DNA of 64,000 nucleotides, taken from contig NZ_VRLV01000015.1 in NCBI RefSeq assembly GCF_009760925.1, positions 62,001 through 126,000 of the forward strand, given 5' to 3'. The notes beneath the pieces were generated by a model. It was not told the origin of the DNA and made no database searches. It was given only the letters and a program-made list of their open reading frames with translations. Positions within the stretch are counted from its first letter, which is position 1. Each line of letters starts with the position of its first letter. This document shows, piece after piece, positions 16,779 to 25,067 of the stretch. The position numbers were made by a program, and so were the translations under genes. The stretch is from Nonomuraea typhae (GTDB taxonomy: Bacteria; Actinomycetota; Actinomycetes; Streptosporangiales; Streptosporangiaceae).

Positions 16779-17417
16779 TCATCGTGGCCGCCTGGAGGGG
16801 GCCGGGTCCGGGCGGGCCGATCGCTGCCGCATCCTCGGGTCGCGGGTGGGGTCGGCGTACATGGGCGGGCAACCGCGGGCGGCGGCCTTGGGGCGCAGCT
16901 CGTAGTGCCACGGCTCGTTCCGATAGATCTGGCACAGCCCGTACCGGGCGCCGTGCCTGGACAGCCAGGCCGTGGCGGCAGCGGGCCCGAGGTCGATCGC
17001 CTCGCCCTTCACGTGAGGGGACGTCGCCGGCGTGGCCACCCATCGTGCGGCCTCCTGCGCCGAGCCGTACTGGGAGATCGCCTCACGCCGAAGCCGGCTC
17101 TGGTACGCCGGTGACCGCCAGCCGCTGTTGACCCGGAACTCGACGCCGTCGCCCGCGGCGGCCCTCGCGGCTTGGCGGACGGCCTTGAGCAGATCCGGGT
17201 CGAGTTTGGTCACACCCGGAATCTCGTCGTCGAAGACCGTCACGCCCTCGGGGACGGCGCCGTCGGCCTCGCCGAGTTTGATGGGCGAGGCGGCGGAGGA
17301 CGACACCGACTGATAGGCGAATGCCCCAGCGAAGGCCGTGATGACGACGGCCAGGGCGGCGATCACGAGCTTGCGCGTCCGGCGGGTTGTCGTTGGTGCT
17401 GATGGACTGCTAGGCAT
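16779..17417 (-). CDS. M15 family D-alanyl-D-alanine carboxypeptidase (VanY-like)
   Basis: A 212-residue exported peptidase with an N-terminal membrane anchor (LVIAALAVVITAFAGAFAYQ). The M15 zinc motifs are complete: SGWRSPAYQSR, SPHVKGEAIDL (SxHxxGxAxD) and the catalytic EPWHYEL. It should trim terminal D-Ala from peptidoglycan stem peptides outside the membrane. It is divergent from an OmpR-type response regulator and kinase, the arrangement seen for VanRS-controlled carboxypeptidases. The start at 17417 precedes the anchor; 17474 is a longer alternative that would cover the regulator-box repeats. Confidence 0.88.
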   Translation of the reverse strand: MPSSPSAPTTTRRTRKLVIAALAVVITAFAGAFAYQSVSSSAASPIKLGEADGAVPEGVTVFDDEIPGVTKLDPDLLKAVRQAARAAAGDGVEFRVNSGWRSPAYQSRLRREAISQYGSAQEAARWVATPATSPHVKGEAIDLGPAAATAWLSRHGARYGLCQIYRNEPWHYELRPKAAARGCPPMYADPTRDPRMRQRSARPDPAPSRRPR

Positions 17418-17462
17418 GCTCCCAGCCAAGGCAGCGTGGTGTTGCCGGTGCGTATGAGGTTT

Positions 17463-17482
17463 TCGATATGCCATCGATATGC
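17463..17482. promoter_or_regulatory. Tandem direct repeats TCGATATGC (11-bp period): response-regulator box
   Basis: TCGATATGC at 17463-17471 recurs exactly at 17474-17482, one helical turn apart, 21 bp before the response-regulator ATG. Head-to-tail repeats at 11 bp are the usual binding geometry for OmpR/PhoB regulators. The site would serve both the vanY-like gene and the two-component operon. Confidence 0.75.
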
Positions 17483-17503
17483 TCAGGGCCGTAACGTCGG
17501 AGC

Positions 17504-18193
17504 ATGCGTGTGCTGATCGTCGAGGACGAGCTGTATCTGGCAGAAGCCATCCGCGATGGGCTGCGCCTGGAAGCGATCGCGGCCGACATCGCCGGTGACG
17601 GTGACACCGCTCTGGAGCTCCTGGGCGTCAACGCCTACGACATCGCCGTCCTGGACCGCGACATCCCCGGCCCTTCCGGCGACGAGATCGCCGAACGCAT
17701 CGTCGCCTCCGGCAGCGGCATGCCGATCCTCATGCTCACCGCCGCCGACCGTCTCGACGACAAGGCGTCGGGGTTCGAGCTCGGCGCCGACGACTACCTC
17801 ACCAAGCCGTTCGAGCTGCGGGAACTCGTGCTCAGGCTCAGAGCGCTCGACCGCAGGCGCGCCTACAGCAGGCCGCCGGTGCGCGAGATCGCGGGGCTGC
17901 GCCTGGACCCGTTCCGCCGGGAGGTCTACCGTGACGGCCGCTACGTCGCGCTGACCAGGAAGCAGTTCGCCGTGCTCGAGGTTCTCGTCGCCGCCGAAGG
18001 CGGTGTGGTCAGCGCCGAGGAGCTGCTGGAGCGGGCGTGGGATGAGAACGCCGACCCGTTCACCAACGCCGTGCGCATCACGGTCTCGGCGCTGCGCAAG
18101 CGGCTCGGCGAGCCCTGGGTCATCGCCACGACGCCCGGCGTCGGCTACCGCATCGACACCGCGCCCGGCACCGGAGGCGAGGAGCGTGGGTAG
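17504..18193 (+). CDS. OmpR/PhoB family response regulator
   Basis: A 229-residue regulator. The receiver domain (1-115) contains the acidic pair VEDE, phospho-acceptor Asp51 in VLDRDIPG, Thr in MLTAAD, and Lys in TKPFELREL. The C-terminal winged helix (about 130-220) contains LTRKQFAVLEVLVAAEGGVV and VGYRIDT. It is coupled to the sensor kinase gene by an 8-bp overlap. By context it probably controls the adjacent VanY-like carboxypeptidase in response to cell-wall stress. Confidence 0.95.
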   Translation: MRVLIVEDELYLAEAIRDGLRLEAIAADIAGDGDTALELLGVNAYDIAVLDRDIPGPSGDEIAERIVASGSGMPILMLTAADRLDDKASGFELGADDYLTKPFELRELVLRLRALDRRRAYSRPPVREIAGLRLDPFRREVYRDGRYVALTRKQFAVLEVLVAAEGGVVSAEELLERAWDENADPFTNAVRITVSALRKRLGEPWVIATTPGVGYRIDTAPGTGGEERG

Positions 18194-19280
18194 GGCGCCC
18201 GGCTTGAGCGTCCGCCTCAAGCTCGCCCTCAGCTACGCCGGCTTCCTCACGGTCGCCGGCGCCCTGCTGCTCGCGGTCGTGTGGGTGTTCCTGCTGCGGT
18301 ACGTACCCGACCGCCCGATCATGGCCATCGGCGGACGAGTGCCCAACCGCTCCGACCTCGAGCGCGCCTTCATCCCGTGGGCGGCCATGGGAATGGGCTT
18401 CCTGCTGGCGTTCGGCCTGCTGGGAGGCTGGATCCTCGCCGGCCGGATGCTCGCGCCCCTGACGCGCATCACCCATGCCACCCGCCTGGCCGCCAACGGA
18501 TCGCTCTCCCACCGCATCCACCTGGAAGGCCGCGAGGACGAGTTCCGCGAGCTCGCCGACGCCTTCGACGCGATGCTCACCCGCCTGGAGGCACACGTCG
18601 CCGAACAGCAGCGGTTCGCGGCCAACGCCTCCCACGAGCTGCGCACCCCGCTGGCGATCTCGCAGACCATGCTCGAGGTGGCCCGCAGTGATCCGAGCCG
18701 GGACACCGGCGCTCTCGTCGAACGCCTGCACGCCGTCAACGCCAGGGCGATCGACCTCACCGAGGCGCTGCTGCTGCTCAGCCGCGCCGACCGCAGGTCC
18801 TTCACCCGTGGCTACGTCGACCTGTCCCTGGTCGCCGAAGAGGCCGTCGAAACGATGCTCCCCCTGGCCGAGCGACGCGGCATCACCATGGAAACCTCCG
18901 GCGGCCTCGCCCCGGCCGTCGGATCCCAGGCACTGCTGCTGCAGATGACCACGAACCTGGTGCACAACGCGATCGTTCACAACCTGCCCGCCCAGGGGGC
19001 GATCTGGGTGAGGACCGCCGTTCGCCCCGCCTCCGTCGTGCTCATCGTCGAGAACACCGGCAAAATGCTCCCGCCCCAGCTGATCCCCACCCTGGCCGAA
19101 CCCTTCCAGCGCGGCACCGGCCGCGTGCGCGACGACCATGCGGGCGTGGGCCTGGGCCTGGCCATCGTCAGAAGCATCGCCCTGGCCCACGACGGAAGGC
19201 TCACCCTCACCGCCCGCCCGGCAGGCGGGCTGCGCATCACCGTCGAACTCCCCGCCGCGCCACGGCCCGTGGCCAGGTAG
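18186..19280 (+). CDS. Sensor histidine kinase
   Basis: A 364-residue membrane kinase with two transmembrane segments (about 15-38 and 63-85) flanking a short extracytoplasmic loop. A HAMP domain follows (MLAPLTRITHATRLAANGSL), then the HisKA box FAANASHELRTPLAISQTML (His about 152). The HATPase_c domain has N-box NLVHNAI and G-box HAGVGLGLAIVRS. The GTG start at 18186 has GAGGAG upstream and overlaps the regulator stop. The small external loop resembles VanS-type sensors. Confidence 0.93.
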   Translation: MGRAPGLSVRLKLALSYAGFLTVAGALLLAVVWVFLLRYVPDRPIMAIGGRVPNRSDLERAFIPWAAMGMGFLLAFGLLGGWILAGRMLAPLTRITHATRLAANGSLSHRIHLEGREDEFRELADAFDAMLTRLEAHVAEQQRFAANASHELRTPLAISQTMLEVARSDPSRDTGALVERLHAVNARAIDLTEALLLLSRADRRSFTRGYVDLSLVAEEAVETMLPLAERRGITMETSGGLAPAVGSQALLLQMTTNLVHNAIVHNLPAQGAIWVRTAVRPASVVLIVENTGKMLPPQLIPTLAEPFQRGTGRVRDDHAGVGLGLAIVRSIALAHDGRLTLTARPAGGLRITVELPAAPRPVAR

Positions 19281-19415
19281 TGCGCCGCCGCCGGTTCGTC
19301 TGGATCACCCAAGGAGTCCGGCGGAATTCGTGAGCCGGTCTGTGCCGCTGCCCGTGTCCGGCCGGTCAGGATGGCTCCCGGTCCGTGACGAGGCGTGAGG
19401 TGGAGCAGAAGCGTG

Positions 19416-20303
19416 ATGACGAATGGCAGCAAGTCCCCCGACGCCGGGGGCAGCGTGCCCGAAACCGACGGCTGGCTTCTCGGCGCGGCCTCGCTGGCCC
19501 GTGCCGCCGCCGAGCGTGCCGGAGTGACCATCGAGCCGGCCGCCTCCCAGCAGGACTGCGAGGCCGCGAGCCGGCTCTTCGACCGCGTATGGCACCAGCC
19601 GGAGGGCAGCAGCCTGCTCACCCCGGGCGCGTTGATCGCGCTGGCCCACAGCGGCAACTACGTCGCCGTGATGCGGGCCGGTGACCGGGTCGTCGGCGCC
19701 GCGGCCGGCTTCTTCGCCCCGCCGCCCGCGCGGACGCTGCACAGTCACCTCGCCGGTGTCCTGCCCGAGCTGCGGGGCCGCGGAGCGGGCAACGCCCTGA
19801 AACTTCACCAGCGCCACTGGGCGCTGAACGCCGGAGCCACGAACATCACCTGGACCTTCGACCCCCTCGTGGCCCGCAACGCCTACCTCAACGTGCACCG
19901 CCTGGGCGCCCGCATCGACCGCTACTTCGAGAACTTCTACGGCGAGATGGGCGACGCGCTCAACGGCCACGACGCCTCGGACCGGGCGCTGGCCAACTGG
20001 AACCTGCTGCGCCCCTATCCGCGCCCGGCGCCGGCCGTGCGACCGGAGCCGCACTACCTGCTGCGCACGGACGGCGATCGTCCGCTCCTGGAGAAGGACG
20101 AGGCCCGCGGCGAGCTGCTGGCCCTGCAGATCCCCGCCGACATCGAGACGCTGCGGCGCACGAACCCGGGCGCGGCCAGCCAGTGGCGCGCCGGCCTGCG
20201 CACGGCGATGACGTGGGCGCTGGCCGGCGGCTGGGCGGTCGTCGACGTGCGCCGGGACGGCTGCTACCTGCTCGAGCGGCCCGCGGAGGGCTCCGGCGGA
20301 TAA
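19416..20303 (+). CDS. GNAT superfamily N-acetyltransferase (COG3375-like)
   Basis: A 295-residue protein with a GNAT core at about 35-180. The acetyl-CoA pyrophosphate loop is HLAGVLPELRGRGAGNALKL, preceded by VGAAAGFFAPP. The following WTFDPLVARNAYLNVHRLGA is characteristic of the COG3375 branch. The C-terminal 110 residues are unassigned. The substrate is unknown. The start at 19416 has GGAG about 10 bases upstream. Its 3' end overlaps the convergent PucR gene by 40 bp. Confidence 0.85.
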   Translation: MTNGSKSPDAGGSVPETDGWLLGAASLARAAAERAGVTIEPAASQQDCEAASRLFDRVWHQPEGSSLLTPGALIALAHSGNYVAVMRAGDRVVGAAAGFFAPPPARTLHSHLAGVLPELRGRGAGNALKLHQRHWALNAGATNITWTFDPLVARNAYLNVHRLGARIDRYFENFYGEMGDALNGHDASDRALANWNLLRPYPRPAPAVRPEPHYLLRTDGDRPLLEKDEARGELLALQIPADIETLRRTNPGAASQWRAGLRTAMTWALAGGWAVVDVRRDGCYLLERPAEGSGG

Positions 20304-21976
20304 AGCCGCAGCTGGAGCTGCAGCGCGAACCTGGCCGCCGGGTCGTCGAGCGAGAACTCCCCGATCTCCGACATTCTCTTGAGCCGGTAGCGGAAGGTGT
20401 TCTGGTGGACGTGGGTGGCCGCCGAGGCGGCCATGACGTCGCCGTGGGCGTCCAGCCAGGCGCGCAGCGTCTCCACCATGAACGTGGAGTCCCGGTTGTC
20501 GTCGTAGGCCAGCAGCCGCGCGTAGGCGCCGAACGGCCCGCGCTTGGCGCTGGCAGCGAGGTCGCGCAGCTCCAGGATGAGCGCCTCCGCCTCGACGTCG
20601 CAGGCTCGGGCCACCCGGCCGGCCCAGTTCGCCGGCGACGGCTCGCTCGGGCGCCGTCCCAGCACCCGCAGGGCGCGGTCGGCGTCCGCCCGTGACAGCT
20701 CCAGCTCGCTGGCATGGTGTACGGCCCGGCCGATGCCCACGACGGCGCTCTCGGCGCCGCGCCCGATGAAGCTGCGGCAGGAGAGCTCGAGGCTGACCTC
20801 GGTGTCCTCGCGCCGGGAGGGCACGAGCGCGTAGACGGTGTCGTCCAGCAGCGCCACGGCCGTGCCGGCCCAGGTGCCCGCCAGATGCACCTGCAGGGAG
20901 ACCGCCAGCCGCTGCAGCTTGGTGACATGCGCCGCGGCCGCGGTGTAGGCGCGATCGGCCGGCTCGTTCAGCGTCAGCGCGACGACGATCAGCGCATGCT
21001 CGGCCAGGCGCAGCCGGTCCAGCGCCGAACGGGCCTCGGGGCCGCCGGTCAGGGCCGTGGCCACCAGGTCGCTGCGCAGCCGCCTGGCCCCGTCGGCGCC
21101 GGCCCGCAGCTGCAGCATGTGCAGCGCCACGAGCCGGGAAGCCTCGAGCAGCAGGTCGTCCTTGTCGGTGGTGAGCGGCTTGTCGACGACGGCCCAGATC
21201 GAGCCGAGGATCTCATCGCCCGCCCGTACGGCTACCGCGACCCGGCCCCGGGTGTGGCGGCCGTCGGGAAGGGCGAGGGGCGGCAGGAACACCGGGCGCA
21301 CGGACTCGCGGATCGCGCGCAGCGCGCCGCGCTCCTCGTCGAAGACCCAGTAGAGCTCGGGTGTGCGGCGTCCCAGGATCACCTCGACGCGGATCGGGTC
21401 GGTTTCTCCCTGGTGGTCGGAGTAGGCCAGCACCACGGAGTTGCGGTCCTCGATGGTGACGTGGGCGCCGATGAGGTCGCTGATCGCGCCCGCCATGCCG
21501 AACAGGTCGCCGGCCTCGCGGCCGCCCAGGTCCCGGGCCTCCGGGTGCGGGGGCGAGTGCAGGGCCGTGCCGAGCACGGCGATCACCTGCTGCCAGGACA
21601 CCCCCACCGGCAGGCCCAGCACGACCATTCCCTCGTGGGGAAGCAGGTCCTCGACGTCCAGTCCGTGCTCGCGCGGCTGCCGGATGAGCACCGCGGCGGC
21701 CTCGTGCCGGCAGGCCAGCCGTACCAGCGAGCGCACGTCTTCGGGGGCGGTGACGCCGACGCCGACGACGATCGCTCCCGGCGGGATCGGCGCCGGATCG
21801 TCGGCGTCGTGGACGACGAGGCCGCCGACGGGCGCCAGGTAGCGGGGCGTGCCCGCGAGCGTCGCCAGGAGCATCGGTCCCAGATGCTGCAGGACCCGGC
21901 CCAGCGTCGGTCCGCGGCCTGGGGGCTCGCCGTGGTGGAGGCGTCCCTCCTCGGTGGCGTTCGGATGGGTTGCCAC
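20264..21976 (-). CDS. PucR family transcriptional regulator
   Basis: A 570-residue regulator of the PucR/CdaR type. The N-terminal third resembles the purine-catabolism regulator domain (GAIVVGVGVTAPEDVRSLVR). A GAF-like central part follows (DLIGAHVTIEDRNSVVLAYS). The C-terminal HTH_30 domain contains TLRAWLDAHGDVMAASAATH and VHQNTFRYRLKRMSEIG. Such proteins often regulate nitrogen or amine catabolism. No clear target is adjacent. It lies 177 bp downstream of the siderophore ATPase gene on the same strand. Confidence 0.9.
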   Translation of the reverse strand: MATHPNATEEGRLHHGEPPGRGPTLGRVLQHLGPMLLATLAGTPRYLAPVGGLVVHDADDPAPIPPGAIVVGVGVTAPEDVRSLVRLACRHEAAAVLIRQPREHGLDVEDLLPHEGMVVLGLPVGVSWQQVIAVLGTALHSPPHPEARDLGGREAGDLFGMAGAISDLIGAHVTIEDRNSVVLAYSDHQGETDPIRVEVILGRRTPELYWVFDEERGALRAIRESVRPVFLPPLALPDGRHTRGRVAVAVRAGDEILGSIWAVVDKPLTTDKDDLLLEASRLVALHMLQLRAGADGARRLRSDLVATALTGGPEARSALDRLRLAEHALIVVALTLNEPADRAYTAAAAHVTKLQRLAVSLQVHLAGTWAGTAVALLDDTVYALVPSRREDTEVSLELSCRSFIGRGAESAVVGIGRAVHHASELELSRADADRALRVLGRRPSEPSPANWAGRVARACDVEAEALILELRDLAASAKRGPFGAYARLLAYDDNRDSTFMVETLRAWLDAHGDVMAASAATHVHQNTFRYRLKRMSEIGEFSLDDPAARFALQLQLRLYPPEPSAGRSSR

Positions 21977-22152
21977 TGCTCACCTGCCTGTCGATCCCGG
22001 CCGCCGCGCTCGCCGCAGAGTCGTTCGCCCATCGTATGCACCTGCGCCACGGCGGATCTCGGTGGATACGACGAGAGCGGGCGGCCGGATTCGTGCGCCG
22101 GACCCAGGCCCGGCGCTCAGCCGCCTGGGCCCGTCGTCGCGCGGGGAGCCTG

Positions 22153-22977
22153 TCAGCGGGTGACGGCCCGGGTCCGGGCGGCCGGGATGACCAGCGGCGT
22201 TCCGGTCTCCGGGTCGTCGATGATCGAGCAGGGCAACTGGTAGACGGCCTGGATGAGCTCCGGGGTGACGATGTCGCCGGGGGATCCGTGGGCCACCACG
22301 CGCCCGTCGCGCATGGCGATCAGGTGGGTGGCGTAGCGTGCGGCGAGGTTGAGCTCGTGCAGCACCACCACGATCGTGCGCTCCCCGCTCTCCTGCAGTT
22401 CGGCGCACAGGTCCAGGACCTCGATCTGGTGGGTGATGTCGAGGTAGGTCGTGGGCTCGTCCAGCAGCAGCAAGGGGGTCTCCTGGGCCAGGGCCATGGC
22501 CAGCCACACGCGCTGGCGCTGCCCGCCCGACAGCTCGTCGACGTAGCGGGTGGCGAGCTCGCTGGTGTGCGTGCGCGCCAGCGCGCTGGTCACGGCCACG
22601 TCGTCGTCGGCCGACCACTGCCGCAGGAACCTCTGGTGGGGAAAGCGGCCGCGGGCCACCAGGTCGGCCACGGTGATGCCGTCGGGGGCGATCGAGGTCT
22701 GCGGCAGGAGCCCGAGCCGGCGGGCGACCTCCTTCGACGGGTAGGTCGCGATATCCGCTCCGTCGAGGACGACGCTGCCGCGCTCGGGCTGCAGCAGCCG
22801 CGCGAGCGCGCGCAGCAGGGTGGACTTGCCGCAGGCGTTCGGCCCGACGATCATCGTGAGGGAGCCGTCGGGGATGTCGATCGACAGGTTCTCGGCGACG
22901 ACCCGCTCGCCGTACCTCAGGGACAGGTCGCGGGCGGTGAGGCGGTTGCCGGGCGGGATCTCCATCGTCATGAGCAC
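22153..22977 (-). CDS. Iron-siderophore ABC transporter ATP-binding protein (FepC/FecE type)
   Basis: A 274-residue ABC ATPase. Walker A is GPNACGKST, the Q-loop is GLLPQTSIAPDG, the signature is ELSGGQRQRVWLAMAL, Walker B is LLLLDEPTTYLD, and the H-switch is VVLHELNLAARYA. The TTYLDITHQIEVLDL segment is typical of siderophore importers. It is the last gene of a five-gene minus-strand operon. The start at 22977 may instead be 22965. Confidence 0.94.
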   Translation of the reverse strand: MLMTMEIPPGNRLTARDLSLRYGERVVAENLSIDIPDGSLTMIVGPNACGKSTLLRALARLLQPERGSVVLDGADIATYPSKEVARRLGLLPQTSIAPDGITVADLVARGRFPHQRFLRQWSADDDVAVTSALARTHTSELATRYVDELSGGQRQRVWLAMALAQETPLLLLDEPTTYLDITHQIEVLDLCAELQESGERTIVVVLHELNLAARYATHLIAMRDGRVVAHGSPGDIVTPELIQAVYQLPCSIIDDPETGTPLVIPAARTRAVTR

Positions 22978-22983
22978 TCCAGG

Positions 22984-24036
22984 TCACAGTCGGGAGGCGC
23001 GGCTCTGCTGGTACAGCAGCCAGGCCAGATAGGTACCGCCGATGCACAGGGTCGGGATGCCGACCGGCATCTGGGATTGCGGCCACAGGCGCTGGGCGGC
23101 CAGATCGCTCACGATCAGGATCAGGGCGCCCATGAAGGCCGCGGGCACGATGGACACCGGCCCGCCGGTCAGGCGGCGCATGATCTGCGGTGCGGCCAGG
23201 GCGACGAAGGCGATCGGCCCGGCGGTCGCCACGGCTCCGGCGCACAGCACCGTGCCGATGACCAGCAGCCGGCGACGGGTCACCTTGACGCGGACGCCGA
23301 GACCCTGCGCGAGATCGTCGCCCATCTCCAGCAGGCGCATCCGGCCGCCGATCGCGACCACCGGCACGATCATCGCGCAGACGGTGATCCCGATGATCTG
23401 GACCTGCTGCCAGTCGGCCCCGTTGAGGCTGCCCACGAGCCAGGTGTAGGCGCTTTCGGCGTTCTGCAGCCGGGCCCGCAGCAGCAGGTAGGAGATGAGG
23501 CTGTCGAGCAGGGCGGTGGCGGCGACGCCGACCAGGATCAGGCGGAAGCCCTGGATGCCGCGGCGATGGGCGAGCCCGTAGACGACGGCTGCGGTGGCGA
23601 AGCCGCCGAGGAGGGCGCCGGCCATGCCGGAGCTCTCCTGGCCGCCGAAGACGAGGACCGTGGCCACGGCGCCGGCGGAGGCGCCCATGGTGAAGCCCAT
23701 GATCTCGGGGCTGCCCAGCGGGTTGCGGGTCACCGACTGGAAGATCGCGCCGCTGGCGCCCAGGGCGAGGCCGACCAGCGCGGCGGTGAGCAGCCGGGGC
23801 AGCCGCAGCTCGTAGATCACCAGCTCCTGGGCCGCGCCGCGGTGGCCGGCCAGCGTCGCCAGGACCTCTGCCGGGCTCATCGGGTAGTCGCCGACGCCCA
23901 GCTGCACCAGGGCGACGCAGGCGGCGGCCAGCACGACCGCGGCGCTGACGAGCACGGCGCGCGGACGCCACAGCAGCGACCATCCGCGCCACGACAGCCG
24001 CGCGGCCGAAGGCGCGGCCGCCTTCACGGCGCTCAC
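22984..24036 (-). CDS. FecCD-family siderophore ABC permease (second subunit)
   Basis: A 350-residue permease with about ten membrane segments and the FecCD signatures LRLPRLLTAALVGLALGASG, IFQSVTRNPLGSPEIMGFTM and TAGPIAFVALAAPQIMRRLT, which contains the ATPase-coupling region. Its GTG start at 24036 overlaps the stop of the first permease (GTGA). It would form a heterodimeric channel with that permease and be powered by the downstream ATPase, moving a ferric siderophore into the cytoplasm. Confidence 0.93.
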   Translation of the reverse strand: MSAVKAAAPSAARLSWRGWSLLWRPRAVLVSAAVVLAAACVALVQLGVGDYPMSPAEVLATLAGHRGAAQELVIYELRLPRLLTAALVGLALGASGAIFQSVTRNPLGSPEIMGFTMGASAGAVATVLVFGGQESSGMAGALLGGFATAAVVYGLAHRRGIQGFRLILVGVAATALLDSLISYLLLRARLQNAESAYTWLVGSLNGADWQQVQIIGITVCAMIVPVVAIGGRMRLLEMGDDLAQGLGVRVKVTRRRLLVIGTVLCAGAVATAGPIAFVALAAPQIMRRLTGGPVSIVPAAFMGALILIVSDLAAQRLWPQSQMPVGIPTLCIGGTYLAWLLYQQSRASRL

Positions 24037-25067
24037 AGCCCGGCCATCCGGCGCCGGCGGATCAGGTAGACGAACACGGGCGCGCCGACCGCGGCGGTGA
24101 CCAGTGCCGTGGGCAGCTCGCCGGGGCGGGCGATCAGCCGCCCGGTCAGGTCGGCGGCCACCATGAGGATGGGCCCGGCCAGCAGGCAGTAGGGCAGCAG
24201 CCAGCGATGGTCGGGCCCGGTGAAAGAGCGGACCATGTGCGGCACGACCAGGCCGACGAACGAGATCGGCCCGGCCGCCGCGGTGGCGGCCCCGCACAGC
24301 AGCGTCGTGGCGACGACGCCCAGCAGGCGGGTGCGCGCCACGTTGGCGCCCAGGCCCTTGGCCGCGTCCTCGCCGAGGGCCAGCGCGTTGAGGGAGGAGA
24401 CCAGGAACAGCGTCAGCAGGATCCCGGCGACGATGAAGGGCGCCACCTGCAGCACCACCGGGGCCGTGCGGCCCGACAGCGTTCCGACGCTCCAGGCCCG
24501 GAACCCGTTGAACACCGTCGAGGACAGCAGGACGATCGCGGAGATCACGCCGGCGAGCGCCGCGGTGATGGCCGCGCCGGCCAGGGCGAGCCGGGCGGGG
24601 CTGGCTCCGGCCACGCCCGCCGAGCCGAGGGCGTAGACCGCCACCGTGGCGATGCCGGCGCCGGCCAGGGCGAACCAGACGTAGCCGGTGAGCGAGGTGA
24701 CTCCGAGGTAGGCCATCGCGAGCACCACGCCCAGGGAGGCACCGGCGTTGACCCCGAGCAGGCCGGGCTCGGCGAGCGGATTGCGGCTCAGCGCCTGCAT
24801 CAGCGCGCCGGCGACCGCCAGGGCGGCGCCGACCAGGACGGCCAGCAGCGTGCGCGGCAGCCGGATGCCGCGCACGACGACGTCGGCGTCGGTGCCGCCC
24901 GCGGTCAGTGACCGCCAGACGTCGGCGAAGGGCACGTTCTCGGCGCCGAAGGCCAGGCTGGCCGCCATCAGCAGGAGCAGCAGCGCGGCGGCGGCCCCGA
25001 GCCCGAGCGTCAGCCGCCGCTGCACGGCCCGCGGCGCGGGCGGCGCCGGGAGCGTCCGGGTGCTCAA
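24033..25067 (-). CDS. FecCD-family siderophore ABC permease (first subunit)
   Basis: A 344-residue permease with about ten membrane segments: GIRLPRTLLAVLVGAALAVA, LMQALSRNPLAEPGLLGVNA, AAGPISFVGLVVPHMVRSFT and a basic C-terminus (YLIRRRRMAGL). The start is set at a TTG (25067) that overlaps the hydrolase stop (TTGA); no ATG or GTG fits better. An upstream extension to 26210 in this frame is a shadow of the hydrolase gene. Paired with the second permease. Confidence 0.9.
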   Translation of the reverse strand: MSTRTLPAPPAPRAVQRRLTLGLGAAAALLLLLMAASLAFGAENVPFADVWRSLTAGGTDADVVVRGIRLPRTLLAVLVGAALAVAGALMQALSRNPLAEPGLLGVNAGASLGVVLAMAYLGVTSLTGYVWFALAGAGIATVAVYALGSAGVAGASPARLALAGAAITAALAGVISAIVLLSSTVFNGFRAWSVGTLSGRTAPVVLQVAPFIVAGILLTLFLVSSLNALALGEDAAKGLGANVARTRLLGVVATTLLCGAATAAAGPISFVGLVVPHMVRSFTGPDHRWLLPYCLLAGPILMVAADLTGRLIARPGELPTALVTAAVGAPVFVYLIRRRRMAGL

